Source: Enteractinococcus fodinae (GTDB lineage: Bacteria; Actinomycetota; Actinomycetes; Actinomycetales; Micrococcaceae). Taken from it: DNA of 64,000 nucleotides. Shown piece by piece: positions 42,189-51,422 of the stretch. The notes under the pieces are model-generated. The model made no database searches, had not been told where the DNA came from, and saw nothing but the letters and a program-made list of their open reading frames with translations. Numbering within the stretch: the first letter of the stretch is position 1; each line of letters begins with the position of its first letter. The stretch spans positions 2,232,001 to 2,296,000 of the forward strand of contig NZ_JAVDYJ010000001.1 of NCBI RefSeq assembly GCF_031458395.1, read 5' to 3'. Position numbers and translations under genes: made by a program.

Positions 42189-43865
42189 TCAAGCGGTTCG
42201 TTCTGGCACAATTCCAGGCATGTCTAGCAGCTGTTTGCGGATGATGTACTTTTGAATTTTGCCTGACGGGGTACGTGGCAGATCTTCGACCACGACGACC
42301 CGTTCGGGCCAGTACTGCTTAGCCACCCCTTTTTCCTCGAGATACGCTTGCATAGTTTCCAGAGTCAACGGGGCGGCCCCGTCTGCCATCACCACTGCAA
42401 CCGCAGCGGTCTCCTGGAGGCGCTCGTGCGGAATCGCCACGACAGCCAGAGCCTCGAGGTCAGGATGTTCATAAAGCACGTTTTCGACATAGGCGACCGG
42501 GATATTTTCGCCTCCGCGCACGATTATGTCCTTGGTCCGCCCCGCCAGCGAGAGGTAGCCGTCTTCATCCATGCTGCCTAAATCACCGGTATCAAAGTAA
42601 TCACCGTCGAATTCTTCGCGGGTCTTGTCCAGTTGGCCCAGGTACCCATGAAATAAGAACGGACCCTTAATTTGGATCCGTCCCTCAGTGCCAGCGGGCA
42701 CTTCGGTACCGTCGAAATCAACGATGCGAATATCCATGCCGTCAAGGGGGCGGCCATCCGTGGTGAAGATCTTTTCTATGGGATCGTCAGGATGTCCGAA
42801 GCTGGATAGCCCGCATTCGGTCTGGCCCCACCCGCCGAACATCACCATCTCGGGCAGTTTCGCCTTGGCCTCGGTGCCGTAGTGCCGTGGGATGGGCGCA
42901 CCCATGCACGCGAAGCGTTTGAGCGAACTCATGTCGTGACGCTTGATGCCCTCAGCTTGAAGCACATCGTGTAAAAAGGGCGTCGCCGCGGACGTGTGGT
43001 TAATCCCGTGGGTTTCCGTAAGCCGGGCGAACTCATTGGCGTCCCAGACATCCTGAAATACGCCGGTCCCACCCAGCATGATCGGCAAGCAGACCCCAAA
43101 CAAGTACCCAGTCAGATGTCCGAAGGTGGAAGCCATATGTACCACGGTGGACTCGTCCATCCCCAGTTTATCGGGCCAAGGTAAGGCTGCGGCCAGCACC
43201 GAGTTCTGGGTGTGCATAACACCTTTAGGCGACCCGGTCGTGCCCGAGGTGAACATGATCAGCGACAGCGCATTTGGCGACGGCCTCTGACTGGTGAAGT
43301 CTTTGGGTGCGGTGTCACGCTGCTTGCGCCCGGTGGCTAGGAAATCATCCCAACCGGTATAAAAATCAGAGTCATCGACGCTCGATCCCGCACGGACCAC
43401 CACGGTTTTGCGCAATCCTGGCAGCTTCTGCCGCAGCCGCTCGATCATAGCAACGTAATCGTAGTTCCGGAACTTACCTGGCACGAACAGAATATTGACT
43501 TCGGCTTTTTCGGCCATGAAGCCGATTTCGCGGTCGCGGTAGATCGGAATTAGCGGGTTCGTGACCGCTCCGACCCGTAGGGCTGCTAAGTGCGCAATTA
43601 ACCATTCGTTCCAGTTGGGTAGTTGAATGCCAATAACATCACCGGGTCCGATCCCGGCGACATCGAGGGCATGAGCGGCTACGTTCACCTGGTCTGCCAG
43701 CTGGGCGTAGGTCAGTTGGCCGGCAGAGTCGATTGAGGCCACGTGGTCCGGCCGGGCGGCAACGGCGTCGTCGAGGTAGTCGGTGAGCAGTCGGTTCTTC
43801 CAGTGTCCGGAAGCGGTGTAGGTGTCGATGTGGTCTTGGGTGAGCAGCATGTCGGCTTGTACCAT
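42189..43865 (-). CDS. aliA: Cyclohexanecarboxylate-CoA ligase (AliA-like)
   Basis: A 558-residue AMP-forming acyl-CoA ligase. The P-loop is MFTSGTTGSPKGVMHT, motif II is GWGQTECG, then FDTGDLGSMDEDGYLSLAGRTKDIIVRGGENI and the catalytic Lys in TPSGKIQKY. By itself the sequence would only say acyl-CoA ligase. The gene set beside it (BadH, AliB and BadI-like) points to activation of cyclohexanecarboxylate or a similar alicyclic acid. AAGGA precedes the ATG. Last gene of the operon, 69 nt after badH. Confidence 0.8.
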   Translation of the reverse strand: MVQADMLLTQDHIDTYTASGHWKNRLLTDYLDDAVAARPDHVASIDSAGQLTYAQLADQVNVAAHALDVAGIGPGDVIGIQLPNWNEWLIAHLAALRVGAVTNPLIPIYRDREIGFMAEKAEVNILFVPGKFRNYDYVAMIERLRQKLPGLRKTVVVRAGSSVDDSDFYTGWDDFLATGRKQRDTAPKDFTSQRPSPNALSLIMFTSGTTGSPKGVMHTQNSVLAAALPWPDKLGMDESTVVHMASTFGHLTGYLFGVCLPIMLGGTGVFQDVWDANEFARLTETHGINHTSAATPFLHDVLQAEGIKRHDMSSLKRFACMGAPIPRHYGTEAKAKLPEMVMFGGWGQTECGLSSFGHPDDPIEKIFTTDGRPLDGMDIRIVDFDGTEVPAGTEGRIQIKGPFLFHGYLGQLDKTREEFDGDYFDTGDLGSMDEDGYLSLAGRTKDIIVRGGENIPVAYVENVLYEHPDLEALAVVAIPHERLQETAAVAVVMADGAAPLTLETMQAYLEEKGVAKQYWPERVVVVEDLPRTPSGKIQKYIIRKQLLDMPGIVPERTA

Positions 43866-43934
43866 GATGATCCTTCGTCGGGGGAACTGGGTTGGCGACG
43901 CAGTGTGGTGTGGCTGTGTGGTGGGGTTTTGTAG

Positions 43935-44714
43935 TTAGATCATGGTGAGGCCACCAGAGACCGACAGGGTTTGGCCGGTCACATAGCCGGTTCGCGGGGA
44001 TACGAGGAAGGCCACGGCGTTGGCGAGATCTTCTGGTTGGGCCAGGCGTCGTAACGGGATGGACCGTTCCAGTGAGTCCCGAAGTTTTGGCGCGTCAGCG
44101 GCGACTTGGGCGAATAGCGGGGTGTCTGCCGGGCCGGGGCAGACCGCGTTGGCCGTGAGTCCGTAGCGTGCTGTCTCACGGGCCAGGGTTTTTGTGAAGG
44201 CCACGATGCCGCCTTTGGCCGCCGAGTAGACGGCTTCCCCTGAGGATCCGACGCGAGCCGCATCCGAACCCACATTGACAATCGTGCCGTGACCTTGGTC
44301 TTTCATCCGCAGCGCGACGGCTTGGGAACAGTTGAGAACACCAATCAAGTTGATGTTGATGATGCGTTCCCAGATGGCCGGGTCTTGCTCAAGAAAGGGC
44401 CCGATTTTGTCCCAGCCGGCGTTATTGACCAGAATGTCGATCACACCGTAGCGGTCCATAACCGCTTCCACCATGGCATCGACGGTGCCCCGGTCGGAGA
44501 CGTCGACACTGATGCCCATTGCGTCGCACCCAAGTGCCGCGGCAGTGTCTTGCGCTGCTTGTTCGTTTAGATCAGCGATCACGACCTTCGCGCCTTCAGC
44601 TGCCAGTCGGCGGGCGATGCCCTTGCCGATCCCGGATGCTGCGCCGGTGACAATGGCGATTTTGCCTGTAAGTCCGAGGCCTGCGATCTCTGCGGTTGCG
44701 GTGGTTTCAGTCAT
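43935..44714 (-). CDS. badH: 2-hydroxycyclohexanecarboxyl-CoA dehydrogenase (BadH-like SDR)
   Basis: A 259-residue short-chain dehydrogenase: TGAASGIGKGIA binds NAD, ILVNNAGW and the catalytic YSAAK are present. The segment SDAARVGSSGEAVYSAAKGG..AFTKTLARE and the ending SVSGGLTM match Rhodopseudomonas palustris BadH closely, as I recall that sequence. BadH oxidises 2-hydroxycyclohexane-1-carboxyl-CoA to the 2-keto form. The ATG at 44714 follows AAGGAG. 23 nt separate it from the acyl-CoA dehydrogenase gene. Confidence 0.8.
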   Translation of the reverse strand: MTETTATAEIAGLGLTGKIAIVTGAASGIGKGIARRLAAEGAKVVIADLNEQAAQDTAAALGCDAMGISVDVSDRGTVDAMVEAVMDRYGVIDILVNNAGWDKIGPFLEQDPAIWERIININLIGVLNCSQAVALRMKDQGHGTIVNVGSDAARVGSSGEAVYSAAKGGIVAFTKTLARETARYGLTANAVCPGPADTPLFAQVAADAPKLRDSLERSIPLRRLAQPEDLANAVAFLVSPRTGYVTGQTLSVSGGLTMI

Positions 44715-44737
44715 AATGGCTCCTTGTGGTAACAAAT

Positions 44738-45880
44738 TTAGGGCGCGTATTGGCGGCCCAGGTTGTGGCGGGCAATGATGAGTTTCATGATCTGAGCGGT
44801 GCCGTCGCCGATCTGCAGCCCCAGGACATCGCGTAAGCGCTGTTCGATGGGCAGATCTTTGAGATAGCCGAACTGACCATGGCTGAGCAGGCACTGGTTG
44901 ATCACGTCGTAGGCGGTTTTGGGTGCCCACCATTTACACATCGCGGCTTCTTTCGAGTGCGGCAAGTCGGCATCCTTGAGCCACAACGTTTTCTGACAGA
45001 GCACCTCGGCGGCCGTGAGCATCGTGTCTGCTTCGGCCAGTGGGAACGAGACGCCTTGGAATTTGCCGATATTCTGGTCGAATGCCTGCCGGGTACGAGC
45101 GTGTTCCCATGTTTCGTTGAGCGTCTGACGGGCTGCGCCGATGACCTGTAGACCGATCAGGGCTCGGGAGAAATCGAAGCCCTGCATTACCTGGGTAAAG
45201 GCAGTCCCTTCTTCACCCAGTAAATTGTCTGCGGGAATCCACGTGTCTGACATTTCGACAAAGCCCCGACCCACGGCGCGGGTGCCCATATCGTTTGCCC
45301 CCGTTTTGGTGAGTCCCTCGCGGTCCAGTTCCACCAGAAACGCGCTGATGCCGCGGCCGCGACGTTCCTCCGAGGTGCGAGCAAACACTACGGTGGCCCC
45401 GGCATGTAGGGCAAATGACATCGATTTTGTTCCGTTGAGCACCCATCCGCCGTCGCGACGCTGGGCAGTCATCTCCGGGTTGCCAGCATCGGAACCACCC
45501 CTGGGTTCGGATAGTCCAATGGCGACAATATCTTCCCCCGAGGTGATCTTCGGAATCCAGCGTCGTTTAATATCCTCGGAGGCATTGCGCAACAGGATTT
45601 GGGCCACCAGGGAGGCCACCACTTGTACGTAGGTGACGTTCAAGTCCGCCCTCGATAAGCGCTCAATAATCATCCCCGACGTCAGCGCACGTTCACCTTG
45701 GCCGCCGTATTCGGCTGGGATTTCCGGAGCGATGAGACCCGCCTTTCCCATGGTGGTTCGCAGTTCAACCGGAATACAGCGATCGTATTCGCGTTGCTGA
45801 TAGCCAGCGGCAAGCTGTGGCACGAGCGCTTCGGCACGGTCCAGATAGGTCTGCATGGCTGCGTCGATGGAAAAATCCAC
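44738..45880 (-). CDS. aliB: Cyclohexanecarboxyl-CoA dehydrogenase (AliB-like acyl-CoA dehydrogenase)
   Basis: A 380-residue FAD acyl-CoA dehydrogenase: IGLSEPRGGSDAGNPEM binds substrate and flavin, RQAFDQNIGKFQGVSFPLA and GDGTAQIMKLIIARH are standard. WWAPKTAYDVINQCLLSHGQFGYLKDLP resembles the AliB group. In the proposed pathway it makes cyclohex-1-ene-1-carboxyl-CoA. The start is a GTG with GGAG 6-7 nt upstream. It lies 35 nt after badI. Confidence 0.75.
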   Translation of the reverse strand: MDFSIDAAMQTYLDRAEALVPQLAAGYQQREYDRCIPVELRTTMGKAGLIAPEIPAEYGGQGERALTSGMIIERLSRADLNVTYVQVVASLVAQILLRNASEDIKRRWIPKITSGEDIVAIGLSEPRGGSDAGNPEMTAQRRDGGWVLNGTKSMSFALHAGATVVFARTSEERRGRGISAFLVELDREGLTKTGANDMGTRAVGRGFVEMSDTWIPADNLLGEEGTAFTQVMQGFDFSRALIGLQVIGAARQTLNETWEHARTRQAFDQNIGKFQGVSFPLAEADTMLTAAEVLCQKTLWLKDADLPHSKEAAMCKWWAPKTAYDVINQCLLSHGQFGYLKDLPIEQRLRDVLGLQIGDGTAQIMKLIIARHNLGRQYAP

Positions 45881-45915
45881 GGTGATCTCCTGATGGGCTG
45901 TCCTGTGGTCGGTGA

Positions 45916-46743
45916 TTAGAGCATTTTTGAGGCGAAGTCGGGGGTGCGTTTTTCTGCGAACGCTGCCGCCCCTTCTTTGCCTTCGGGAGTGGTGGCGTAG
46001 AGGTCCAGGGCCGACATCGCCATGGCGGACAGTCCGGCCTGGTGATCGGTGTCAGCGTTGAAGGATTGCTTCAAAAATCGGATGGCCGTCGGGGATTTCT
46101 CCCCGATCTCTGCCGCCCATTCCAGTGCGGCGTCCATGAGCTCATTCAAGGGTACGACTTTATTGACCAGTCCCCATCGTTCAGCGGTTTCGGCATCATA
46201 GATGTGATTGAGGAACCAAATCTCGCGAGCGCGTTTCTCGCCGACCACCCGAGCCAGGTAGGCCGAACCGAATCCGGCATCAAAGGAGCCAACTTTTGGC
46301 CCGGATTGACCAAAGCGAGCGGTGTCAGCGGCAATAGTCATATCGCACAACACGTGCAAAACGTGCCCGCCACCAATCGCGGCACCATTGACCGCAGCGA
46401 TGACCGGTTTGGGCGTGTCACGGATCAGTTTGTGCAACTGCCCGATTTCCAACATGCCGGTTTCAGACGGTCCGTAGTCGCCGGTCTCTGCGCGTTGTTT
46501 GACATCCCCGCCGGTGCAAAACGCTTTGTCACCCGCACCAGTCAAGATGATGGATTGCACTCCCCGGTCGGATCCTGCCGCCCGGAATGCGGTGATGAGT
46601 TCATCCACGGTGTGGGCCGTGAATGCGTTGTAGCGATGCGGACGATTCATCGTGATGACTGCAGTGGTGGCTTTGCGTTCGTAAGTAATGTCCGTAAATT
46701 CAGGCACCTGAAGGCCCATGGTTTGGACGTCATTGGTGGTCAT
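45916..46743 (-). CDS. badI: 2-ketocyclohexanecarboxyl-CoA hydrolase (BadI-like, ring-opening)
   Basis: A 275-residue crotonase-fold protein. [24 protein letters not shown] forms the oxyanion hole; [31 protein letters not shown] closely follows BadI and the related MenB ([26 protein letters not shown] in BadI). BadI hydrolyses the ring of 2-ketocyclohexane-1-carboxyl-CoA to pimelyl-CoA. An alternative is naphthoate synthase (MenB), but the neighbours favour BadI. AAGGAG precedes the ATG; tetR lies 17 nt upstream. Confidence 0.8.
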   Translation of the reverse strand: [275 protein letters not shown]

Positions 46744-46760
46744 AGGGAATGCTCCTTGAA

Positions 46761-47429
46761 TTAGGTGAGATCGGATAACAGGTCTGTATAGTTCTGGCGG
46801 TGTTCGGGACGAAGCGCAGCCGACAGTGCGATAGCGATCTGGTCGGCGATGTAGTCGTCCAAGGTTGTGCGGTTCTTGAAGTACCAATGCTTCAGCGCCC
46901 AGGTGTGTGCCATCATGAGGAGGTCATAGCCGAATACCGAGACGTTCATCGGCCGGATCATGCCTTGCTCATTGGCTTCGCGCAGTGCCGTCACGAGGGG
47001 TTGGGCGGTGCGGATTTCCGCATCTTTGATGGCCTGCAGACCTTCAGCGTCTAAGGTGTGCGATTCGCGGTAGGTCAACAACACGGCAGCGCGCTGGTCG
47101 TCGACCACCCGAATAAATGCTTCCAGGGCACTAGCGAGCCGACGGATCGGATCGTCGACTTGGGCGGTGGCAGCCGGTACATGCACGGCCATATCGTCGA
47201 GCACGCCGACGATCACGGCGTTGACGAGCTGCTGTTTGGAGGAGAAATACCGGTAAATCAGCCCTACCGAGACATTTGCCTCATCGGCGACAGCTTGCAT
47301 TGAGACACTTTGCGAGCCGGAAGTGGTCATGAGCCGCGCTGCCGCATCTAGTAGTTGGCGGATCCGGACTTGTGTCCGCGCAGCTTGGGCCGCCTGCGCT
47401 GGCTGCATCGTTCCCGTATCGCTTTCCAT
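46761..47429 (-). CDS. TetR/AcrR family regulator of the alicyclic-acid cluster
   Basis: A 222-residue regulator. The N-terminal helix-turn-helix is LLDAAARLMTTSGSQSVSMQAVADEANVSVGLIYRYFSSKQQLVNAV, followed by an all-helical ligand domain. It is the first gene of the minus-strand operon with badI, aliB, badH and aliA. A 25-bp dyad upstream (47466-47490) is the likely operator, so self-repression and release by an acyl-CoA is the simplest model (inference). Confidence 0.85.
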   Translation of the reverse strand: MESDTGTMQPAQAAQAARTQVRIRQLLDAAARLMTTSGSQSVSMQAVADEANVSVGLIYRYFSSKQQLVNAVIVGVLDDMAVHVPAATAQVDDPIRRLASALEAFIRVVDDQRAAVLLTYRESHTLDAEGLQAIKDAEIRTAQPLVTALREANEQGMIRPMNVSVFGYDLLMMAHTWALKHWYFKNRTTLDDYIADQIAIALSAALRPEHRQNYTDLLSDLT

Positions 47430-47465
47430 ACCTCGCCCTATCTCGTATCGACTGATCCATCATGA

Positions 47466-47490
47466 ATACTCACTCACTTTGAGTGAATAT
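47466..47490 (-). promoter_or_regulatory. Candidate TetR operator dyad
   Basis: ATACTCACTC-ACTTT-GAGTGAATAT pairs at nine of ten arm positions around a 5-nt spacer. A further TTCACTTTG repeat follows on the right. It lies 36 bp before the tetR start, between tetR and the divergent lipoprotein gene. Confidence 0.6.
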
Positions 47491-47609
47491 GAATTCACTT
47501 TGTGATCTTAGCCACGTGTATGTGCGGATTGCAAGAGTCGAGAGGAAAGTTTTTTCACCAGCCCAAACTTTCAGCTTCGCAAACCCCTGCGGTTGCTTAG
47601 ACTGGACCC

Positions 47610-48362
47610 ATGACCTCTTCTGTCTCACCACTGCTCCGCCTGTCCGCGCTCGCTGTTGTCGCAACGCTGGGGCTGAGCGCCTGCGGCTCGGATGACGCCG
47701 CACCCGAAACGCCCAGCCCAGATACCGGCAGTAGCCTCGAAGTACCCGAAGCACCCGAGGCCACCGATCAAGAAACCGAGCTCGCGGAGACTCTTGAGGC
47801 AGACTTTGAGGTCACCGACGCCGCAACGCTTGAGGACCAGTGGCCGGATTTGACCGCCATGGCGGCTGCACTGGCCGGCACGGAAAACCCCGATCTCTGT
47901 CAACAGGCCGGGGCTGAACAATACGGTTTACTCGTCGAAGCGCAACCACCCACCGTACAAGCCAACGTCGATCCCGAAGCGTTACTCGATGAACACGCCA
48001 GCGGGGAGACCGTCACGGTGTTCTACGCAAATGATGCCGTCAGCACAGCCGAGCTGCATGAGGTCCATCAGGATACCGACACCTCGTGTGTAGAAGAATA
48101 TGAATCAGCGATCGACCACAACACCAGCACTTCAGAAGTCGCTGGCCGTTCGGTCGAGGTGCACACCTGGCAGGTGGTGGCCTCCGACCAACTCACCGGG
48201 CGCATGATCGATATCATCAACGATGACATTCTGGTACGTTACGCGGCCGCCTACCCACCACAGGTCATCGCCGAAGACCTCGAAGACGATGCGGCCGAGA
48301 CCTTCAACGAAGCCGCAACCGAGCGTGCCTCCGAGGTCTTTGAGGCTGCAACAGCACAATAA
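47610..48362 (+). CDS. Secreted lipoprotein, function unknown
   Basis: A 250-residue lipoprotein: signal peptide, lipobox LSAC (Cys25), then a Pro/Glu/Asp-rich acidic linker to about residue 65. The folded part contains two Cys residues (NPDLCQQAG and DTSCVEEY) and an HTWQVVASDQLTGRMIDIINDDILVRYAAAYP segment, a beta-rich pattern as in small actinobacterial lipoproteins. A TAGACT box 6 nt before the ATG and the lack of a ribosome site suggest a leaderless mRNA. The acidic composition resembles the lipoprotein at 5932. Confidence 0.75.
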   Translation: MTSSVSPLLRLSALAVVATLGLSACGSDDAAPETPSPDTGSSLEVPEAPEATDQETELAETLEADFEVTDAATLEDQWPDLTAMAAALAGTENPDLCQQAGAEQYGLLVEAQPPTVQANVDPEALLDEHASGETVTVFYANDAVSTAELHEVHQDTDTSCVEEYESAIDHNTSTSEVAGRSVEVHTWQVVASDQLTGRMIDIINDDILVRYAAAYPPQVIAEDLEDDAAETFNEAATERASEVFEAATAQ

Positions 48363-48414
48363 GCTCCGTCAAAAGGTCCAATTGGCCCCGGGTTTGAGAC
48401 CGCGGGAGTAGCAT

Positions 48415-49776
48415 ATGGGTGTGACGCAGACACACTATGTACCCTCCGGCAGCGAAGTCGTCCAATCCCTGCCATGGAAATGGAACGTCCAGGGCCGCAT
48501 CTTTATTGTGGGCGGTCTGGGCTTCATGTTCGACGCCTGGGACGTCTCTCTCAATGGGATCCTGATCCCTCTGCTGTCCGAAGAATGGAACCTCACACCA
48601 GGCCAAGCCGCCTGGATTGGCACCGCCAATTTGTTGGGCATGGCGTTGGGCGCCTTCGTGTGGGCCACCATCGCTGACCGGATCGGCCGCAAGGCTGCCT
48701 TCACTGCGACCATCGCGGTGTTTGCGATCTTCACGGTGGCCGGTGTCTTCGCCACCGACATTGTCGTCTTTGCTATCCTGCGATTCATCGCCGGTTTCGG
48801 ACTGGGTGGTGCCATCCCGGTGGACTATGCCCTCGTCGGAGAATTCACACCCCGTAGGCACCGCGGCAGAGTGCTCACCGCCATGGACGCCTGGTGGCCC
48901 ATCGGGGCGGCACTGGCCGGATTCGTCTCAGCCTGGTTCGTGACCATGTGGGCCGACTGGCGCCCACCGTTACTGGCCATGGTCCTGCCGGCCATTCTGC
49001 TGATCTTTGTGCGACTGTGGATCCCCGAGTCGCCGATGTTTCTGATCCGCACCAATCAGCACGCCAAGGCCCGTGAGGTCATCGACGGATTAGTCGAAGC
49101 CACGGGCGCTCAACCCGTCGAATACCGGCTGGACACCATGGAAGATATCCCCAAGATGTCGACCGGGGCACTATGGGATCAGCTGCGCCGGGTATGGGCG
49201 TTTTCCTGGCGCACCACCCTGGCCGTGTGGCTGTTATTTCTGACCATCATGTTCGTCTACTACGTCTCCCTGCAGTGGCTGCCCACGTTTCTGATGGACG
49301 CCGGATTCGAACAAACCCAAGCGTTTCTGACCACCGGTGGGATGTCGGCCATCGGCCTGATCGGGGCCCTACTATCCACGGTCTTGGTCGAGCGGACCGG
49401 GCGCCGTCCTCTGTTGGCTGTTTCGGCCGTCACCGGGTCCATTCTGCTGGTGATCTTGGCCATGTTCTTACACGTCCCACCCGCCGTCCTCCCCTTGGTG
49501 TTGGCTTATGGGCTCATCATCCAGATGGCCATTCCGGTGATGTACGCCTACGCCTCAGAGGTCTACCCCACTGACCTGCGATCGTCTGGATTCGGGTGGG
49601 CATCGGCGGTATCCCGCATCTCCGCCGGGATTGGACCGCTACTCTTTGTCACGCACATGGTGCCCGCGATGACCTTGCCCGGCGCGTTCGCTTTCGCCGC
49701 CGGACTCGTCGTAGTAGCAGTAGTTGCGATGTTTTTCCTGGCGCCGGAGACCACCGGCAAAGATTTGCAGGATTAG
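48415..49776 (+). CDS. MFS transporter (AAHS/sugar-porter-like)
   Basis: A 453-residue, 12-helix MFS protein. The first helix carries FMFDAWDVSL, reminiscent of the acidic DxxD motif of aromatic-acid:proton symporters. Motif A is WATIADRIGRKAAF, the repeat is VLVERTGRRPLL, and the last loop has EVYPTDLRSSGFG as in the SP/AAHS families. It might import organic acids such as those handled by the adjacent ali/bad cluster (inference). The start could also be the GTG at 48421, 7 nt after a TAGCAT box. Confidence 0.85.
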   Translation: MGVTQTHYVPSGSEVVQSLPWKWNVQGRIFIVGGLGFMFDAWDVSLNGILIPLLSEEWNLTPGQAAWIGTANLLGMALGAFVWATIADRIGRKAAFTATIAVFAIFTVAGVFATDIVVFAILRFIAGFGLGGAIPVDYALVGEFTPRRHRGRVLTAMDAWWPIGAALAGFVSAWFVTMWADWRPPLLAMVLPAILLIFVRLWIPESPMFLIRTNQHAKAREVIDGLVEATGAQPVEYRLDTMEDIPKMSTGALWDQLRRVWAFSWRTTLAVWLLFLTIMFVYYVSLQWLPTFLMDAGFEQTQAFLTTGGMSAIGLIGALLSTVLVERTGRRPLLAVSAVTGSILLVILAMFLHVPPAVLPLVLAYGLIIQMAIPVMYAYASEVYPTDLRSSGFGWASAVSRISAGIGPLLFVTHMVPAMTLPGAFAFAAGLVVVAVVAMFFLAPETTGKDLQD

Positions 49777-49932
49777 GACTTTTAGTGTTGGATCAAAAGG
49801 TGAAAACTCGACGTCAACATCGAGTCCTGCACCATTTCTGGCAGACTTCACCCCAACCAAAGTGACCCACCGTACTCATCGGGCCGACTTTGCGTTTCCC
49901 TGTTGAGTACAGCTGAAAGGTCGGTGCGGCAC

Positions 49933-51360
49933 ATGTCTGAGCCCACGACGATGCCCGCAAATCCATTTCGAGTCATCGCGATCCTGTCGGTCGCGGCCTT
50001 TGTGGTCATTCTCAATGAGACCATCATGTCGGTGGCCCTGCCCCGGTTGATGGAAGAATTCAACATCACCGAAGCCACCGTTCAGTGGGTCACCACCGCG
50101 TTCATGCTCACCATGGCCGTGGTCATCCCGACCACCGGCTGGATCCTGACCCGGTTTCGACTGCGCAGCGTCTACATCGCCGCAATGCTGATCTTTACCG
50201 CCGGCACGCTCGTGGCCGCCTTGGCGCCGGTGTTCATCATGCTGGTCGCCGGGCGCGTGATCCAAGCCATCGGCACCGCGATCATGATGCCCCTGTTGAT
50301 GACCACCGTGTTGAACCTGGTGCCGTTTGAAAAACGCGGCCGCGTGATGGGCATCGTCGGCATGGTCATCTCGGCAGCCCCCGCGTTAGGGCCGACGGTG
50401 GGTGGCGTCATCCTTGAACAGTTCGACTGGCGCTGGATGTTCTGGACCGTGCTCCCCATTGCCGTGGTTACGTTGGTCGTCGGTGGGACCATGCTGCGCA
50501 ATATCACCGAAACCCGGCCGATGAAGCTCGACTTCTTGTCCGTTATCCTGTCTGCGGTGGGGTTCTCAGGCCTGATTTACGGGTTGAGTTCGCTGGGTGA
50601 AGCGGCTCGCGGGGTCGCGCTGGTACCGGCCTGGATTCCCCTGGCGATTGGTGGCATCTCCCTGACCATTTTTGTGCTGCGGCAACTGGCCATGGGGCAC
50701 AACGCGTTTCTCAACGTCCGGGTCTTCGCGGTACCCACGTATTCGTTTGCGATGGTGTTGATGATTGCCGCGAATATGGCGATGTTCGGCACTTTCATCG
50801 TCCTGCCGATCTATATTCAGCAGGTGCTCGGATTTGATGCCCAAGTCGCGGGCATGGTGATGTTGCCGTCTGGCATCCTGATGGGTGTGCTCGGGATTTT
50901 CGTAGGGCGTGCTTTCGATGCGGTGGGTGCCCGACCGTTGCTGATCCCCGGTTCGATCATTGGCGCTGCGGGACTGTGGGGCATGACGACACTGAACGCC
51001 ACCAGCCCGTTATGGATCCTGGTGCTATGGAACATCCTGATGGCCGTGGGGATCGGCATGATGATGGGACCACTAATGACCTCGGCACTGAGTTCACTAC
51101 CCGGGCGGTTGTATCAACACGGATCAGCGATTTTCTCAACGCTGCAGCAAGTTGCCGCGGCCGGTGGGACCGCACTGTATATCACGGTGATGTCGGTGGC
51201 GGCGGTGGTTGGGTTCGGACAGGGCGAAGACCCGTTGACCGCCCAGATGACCGGGATGCACAACGCGCTGATCTGGGGCGCGGTCATTATGCTGTTACCG
51301 GTGGTCGGTGCGATCTTCTTCCGCCCTCAACGCCACGTCGACGAACCCGCCCAGGTCTAA
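49933..51360 (+). CDS. Multidrug MFS transporter (DHA2, EmrB/QacA-like)
   Basis: A 475-residue transporter with 14 predicted helices. VILNETIMSVALPRLMEEFNITEATVQWVTTAFMLTMAVVIPTTGWI is the hallmark first repeat of DHA2 exporters (D/N in helix 1), and motif C is visible as ISAAPALGPTVGGVI. GRVIQAIGTAIMMPLL is motif B. The start is uncertain: ATG 49933 is chosen, but TTG 49903 and GTG 49924 are possible. It lies 156 nt after the previous MFS gene and ends at a strong hairpin. Confidence 0.85.
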   Translation: MSEPTTMPANPFRVIAILSVAAFVVILNETIMSVALPRLMEEFNITEATVQWVTTAFMLTMAVVIPTTGWILTRFRLRSVYIAAMLIFTAGTLVAALAPVFIMLVAGRVIQAIGTAIMMPLLMTTVLNLVPFEKRGRVMGIVGMVISAAPALGPTVGGVILEQFDWRWMFWTVLPIAVVTLVVGGTMLRNITETRPMKLDFLSVILSAVGFSGLIYGLSSLGEAARGVALVPAWIPLAIGGISLTIFVLRQLAMGHNAFLNVRVFAVPTYSFAMVLMIAANMAMFGTFIVLPIYIQQVLGFDAQVAGMVMLPSGILMGVLGIFVGRAFDAVGARPLLIPGSIIGAAGLWGMTTLNATSPLWILVLWNILMAVGIGMMMGPLMTSALSSLPGRLYQHGSAIFSTLQQVAAAGGTALYITVMSVAAVVGFGQGEDPLTAQMTGMHNALIWGAVIMLLPVVGAIFFRPQRHVDEPAQV

Positions 51361-51375
51361 GGTCCGCATAACACG

Positions 51376-51412
51376 AGTGAGCCTGCATCACACAGCGTGA
51401 CGCAGGCTCACT
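51376..51412. terminator. Bidirectional hairpin terminator
   Basis: A 16-bp stem with one mismatch (AGTGAGCCTGCATCAC with GTGACGCAGGCTCACT) separates the convergent MFS and BCCT genes. Confidence 0.8.
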
Positions 51413-51422
51413 TGCGGGACGA

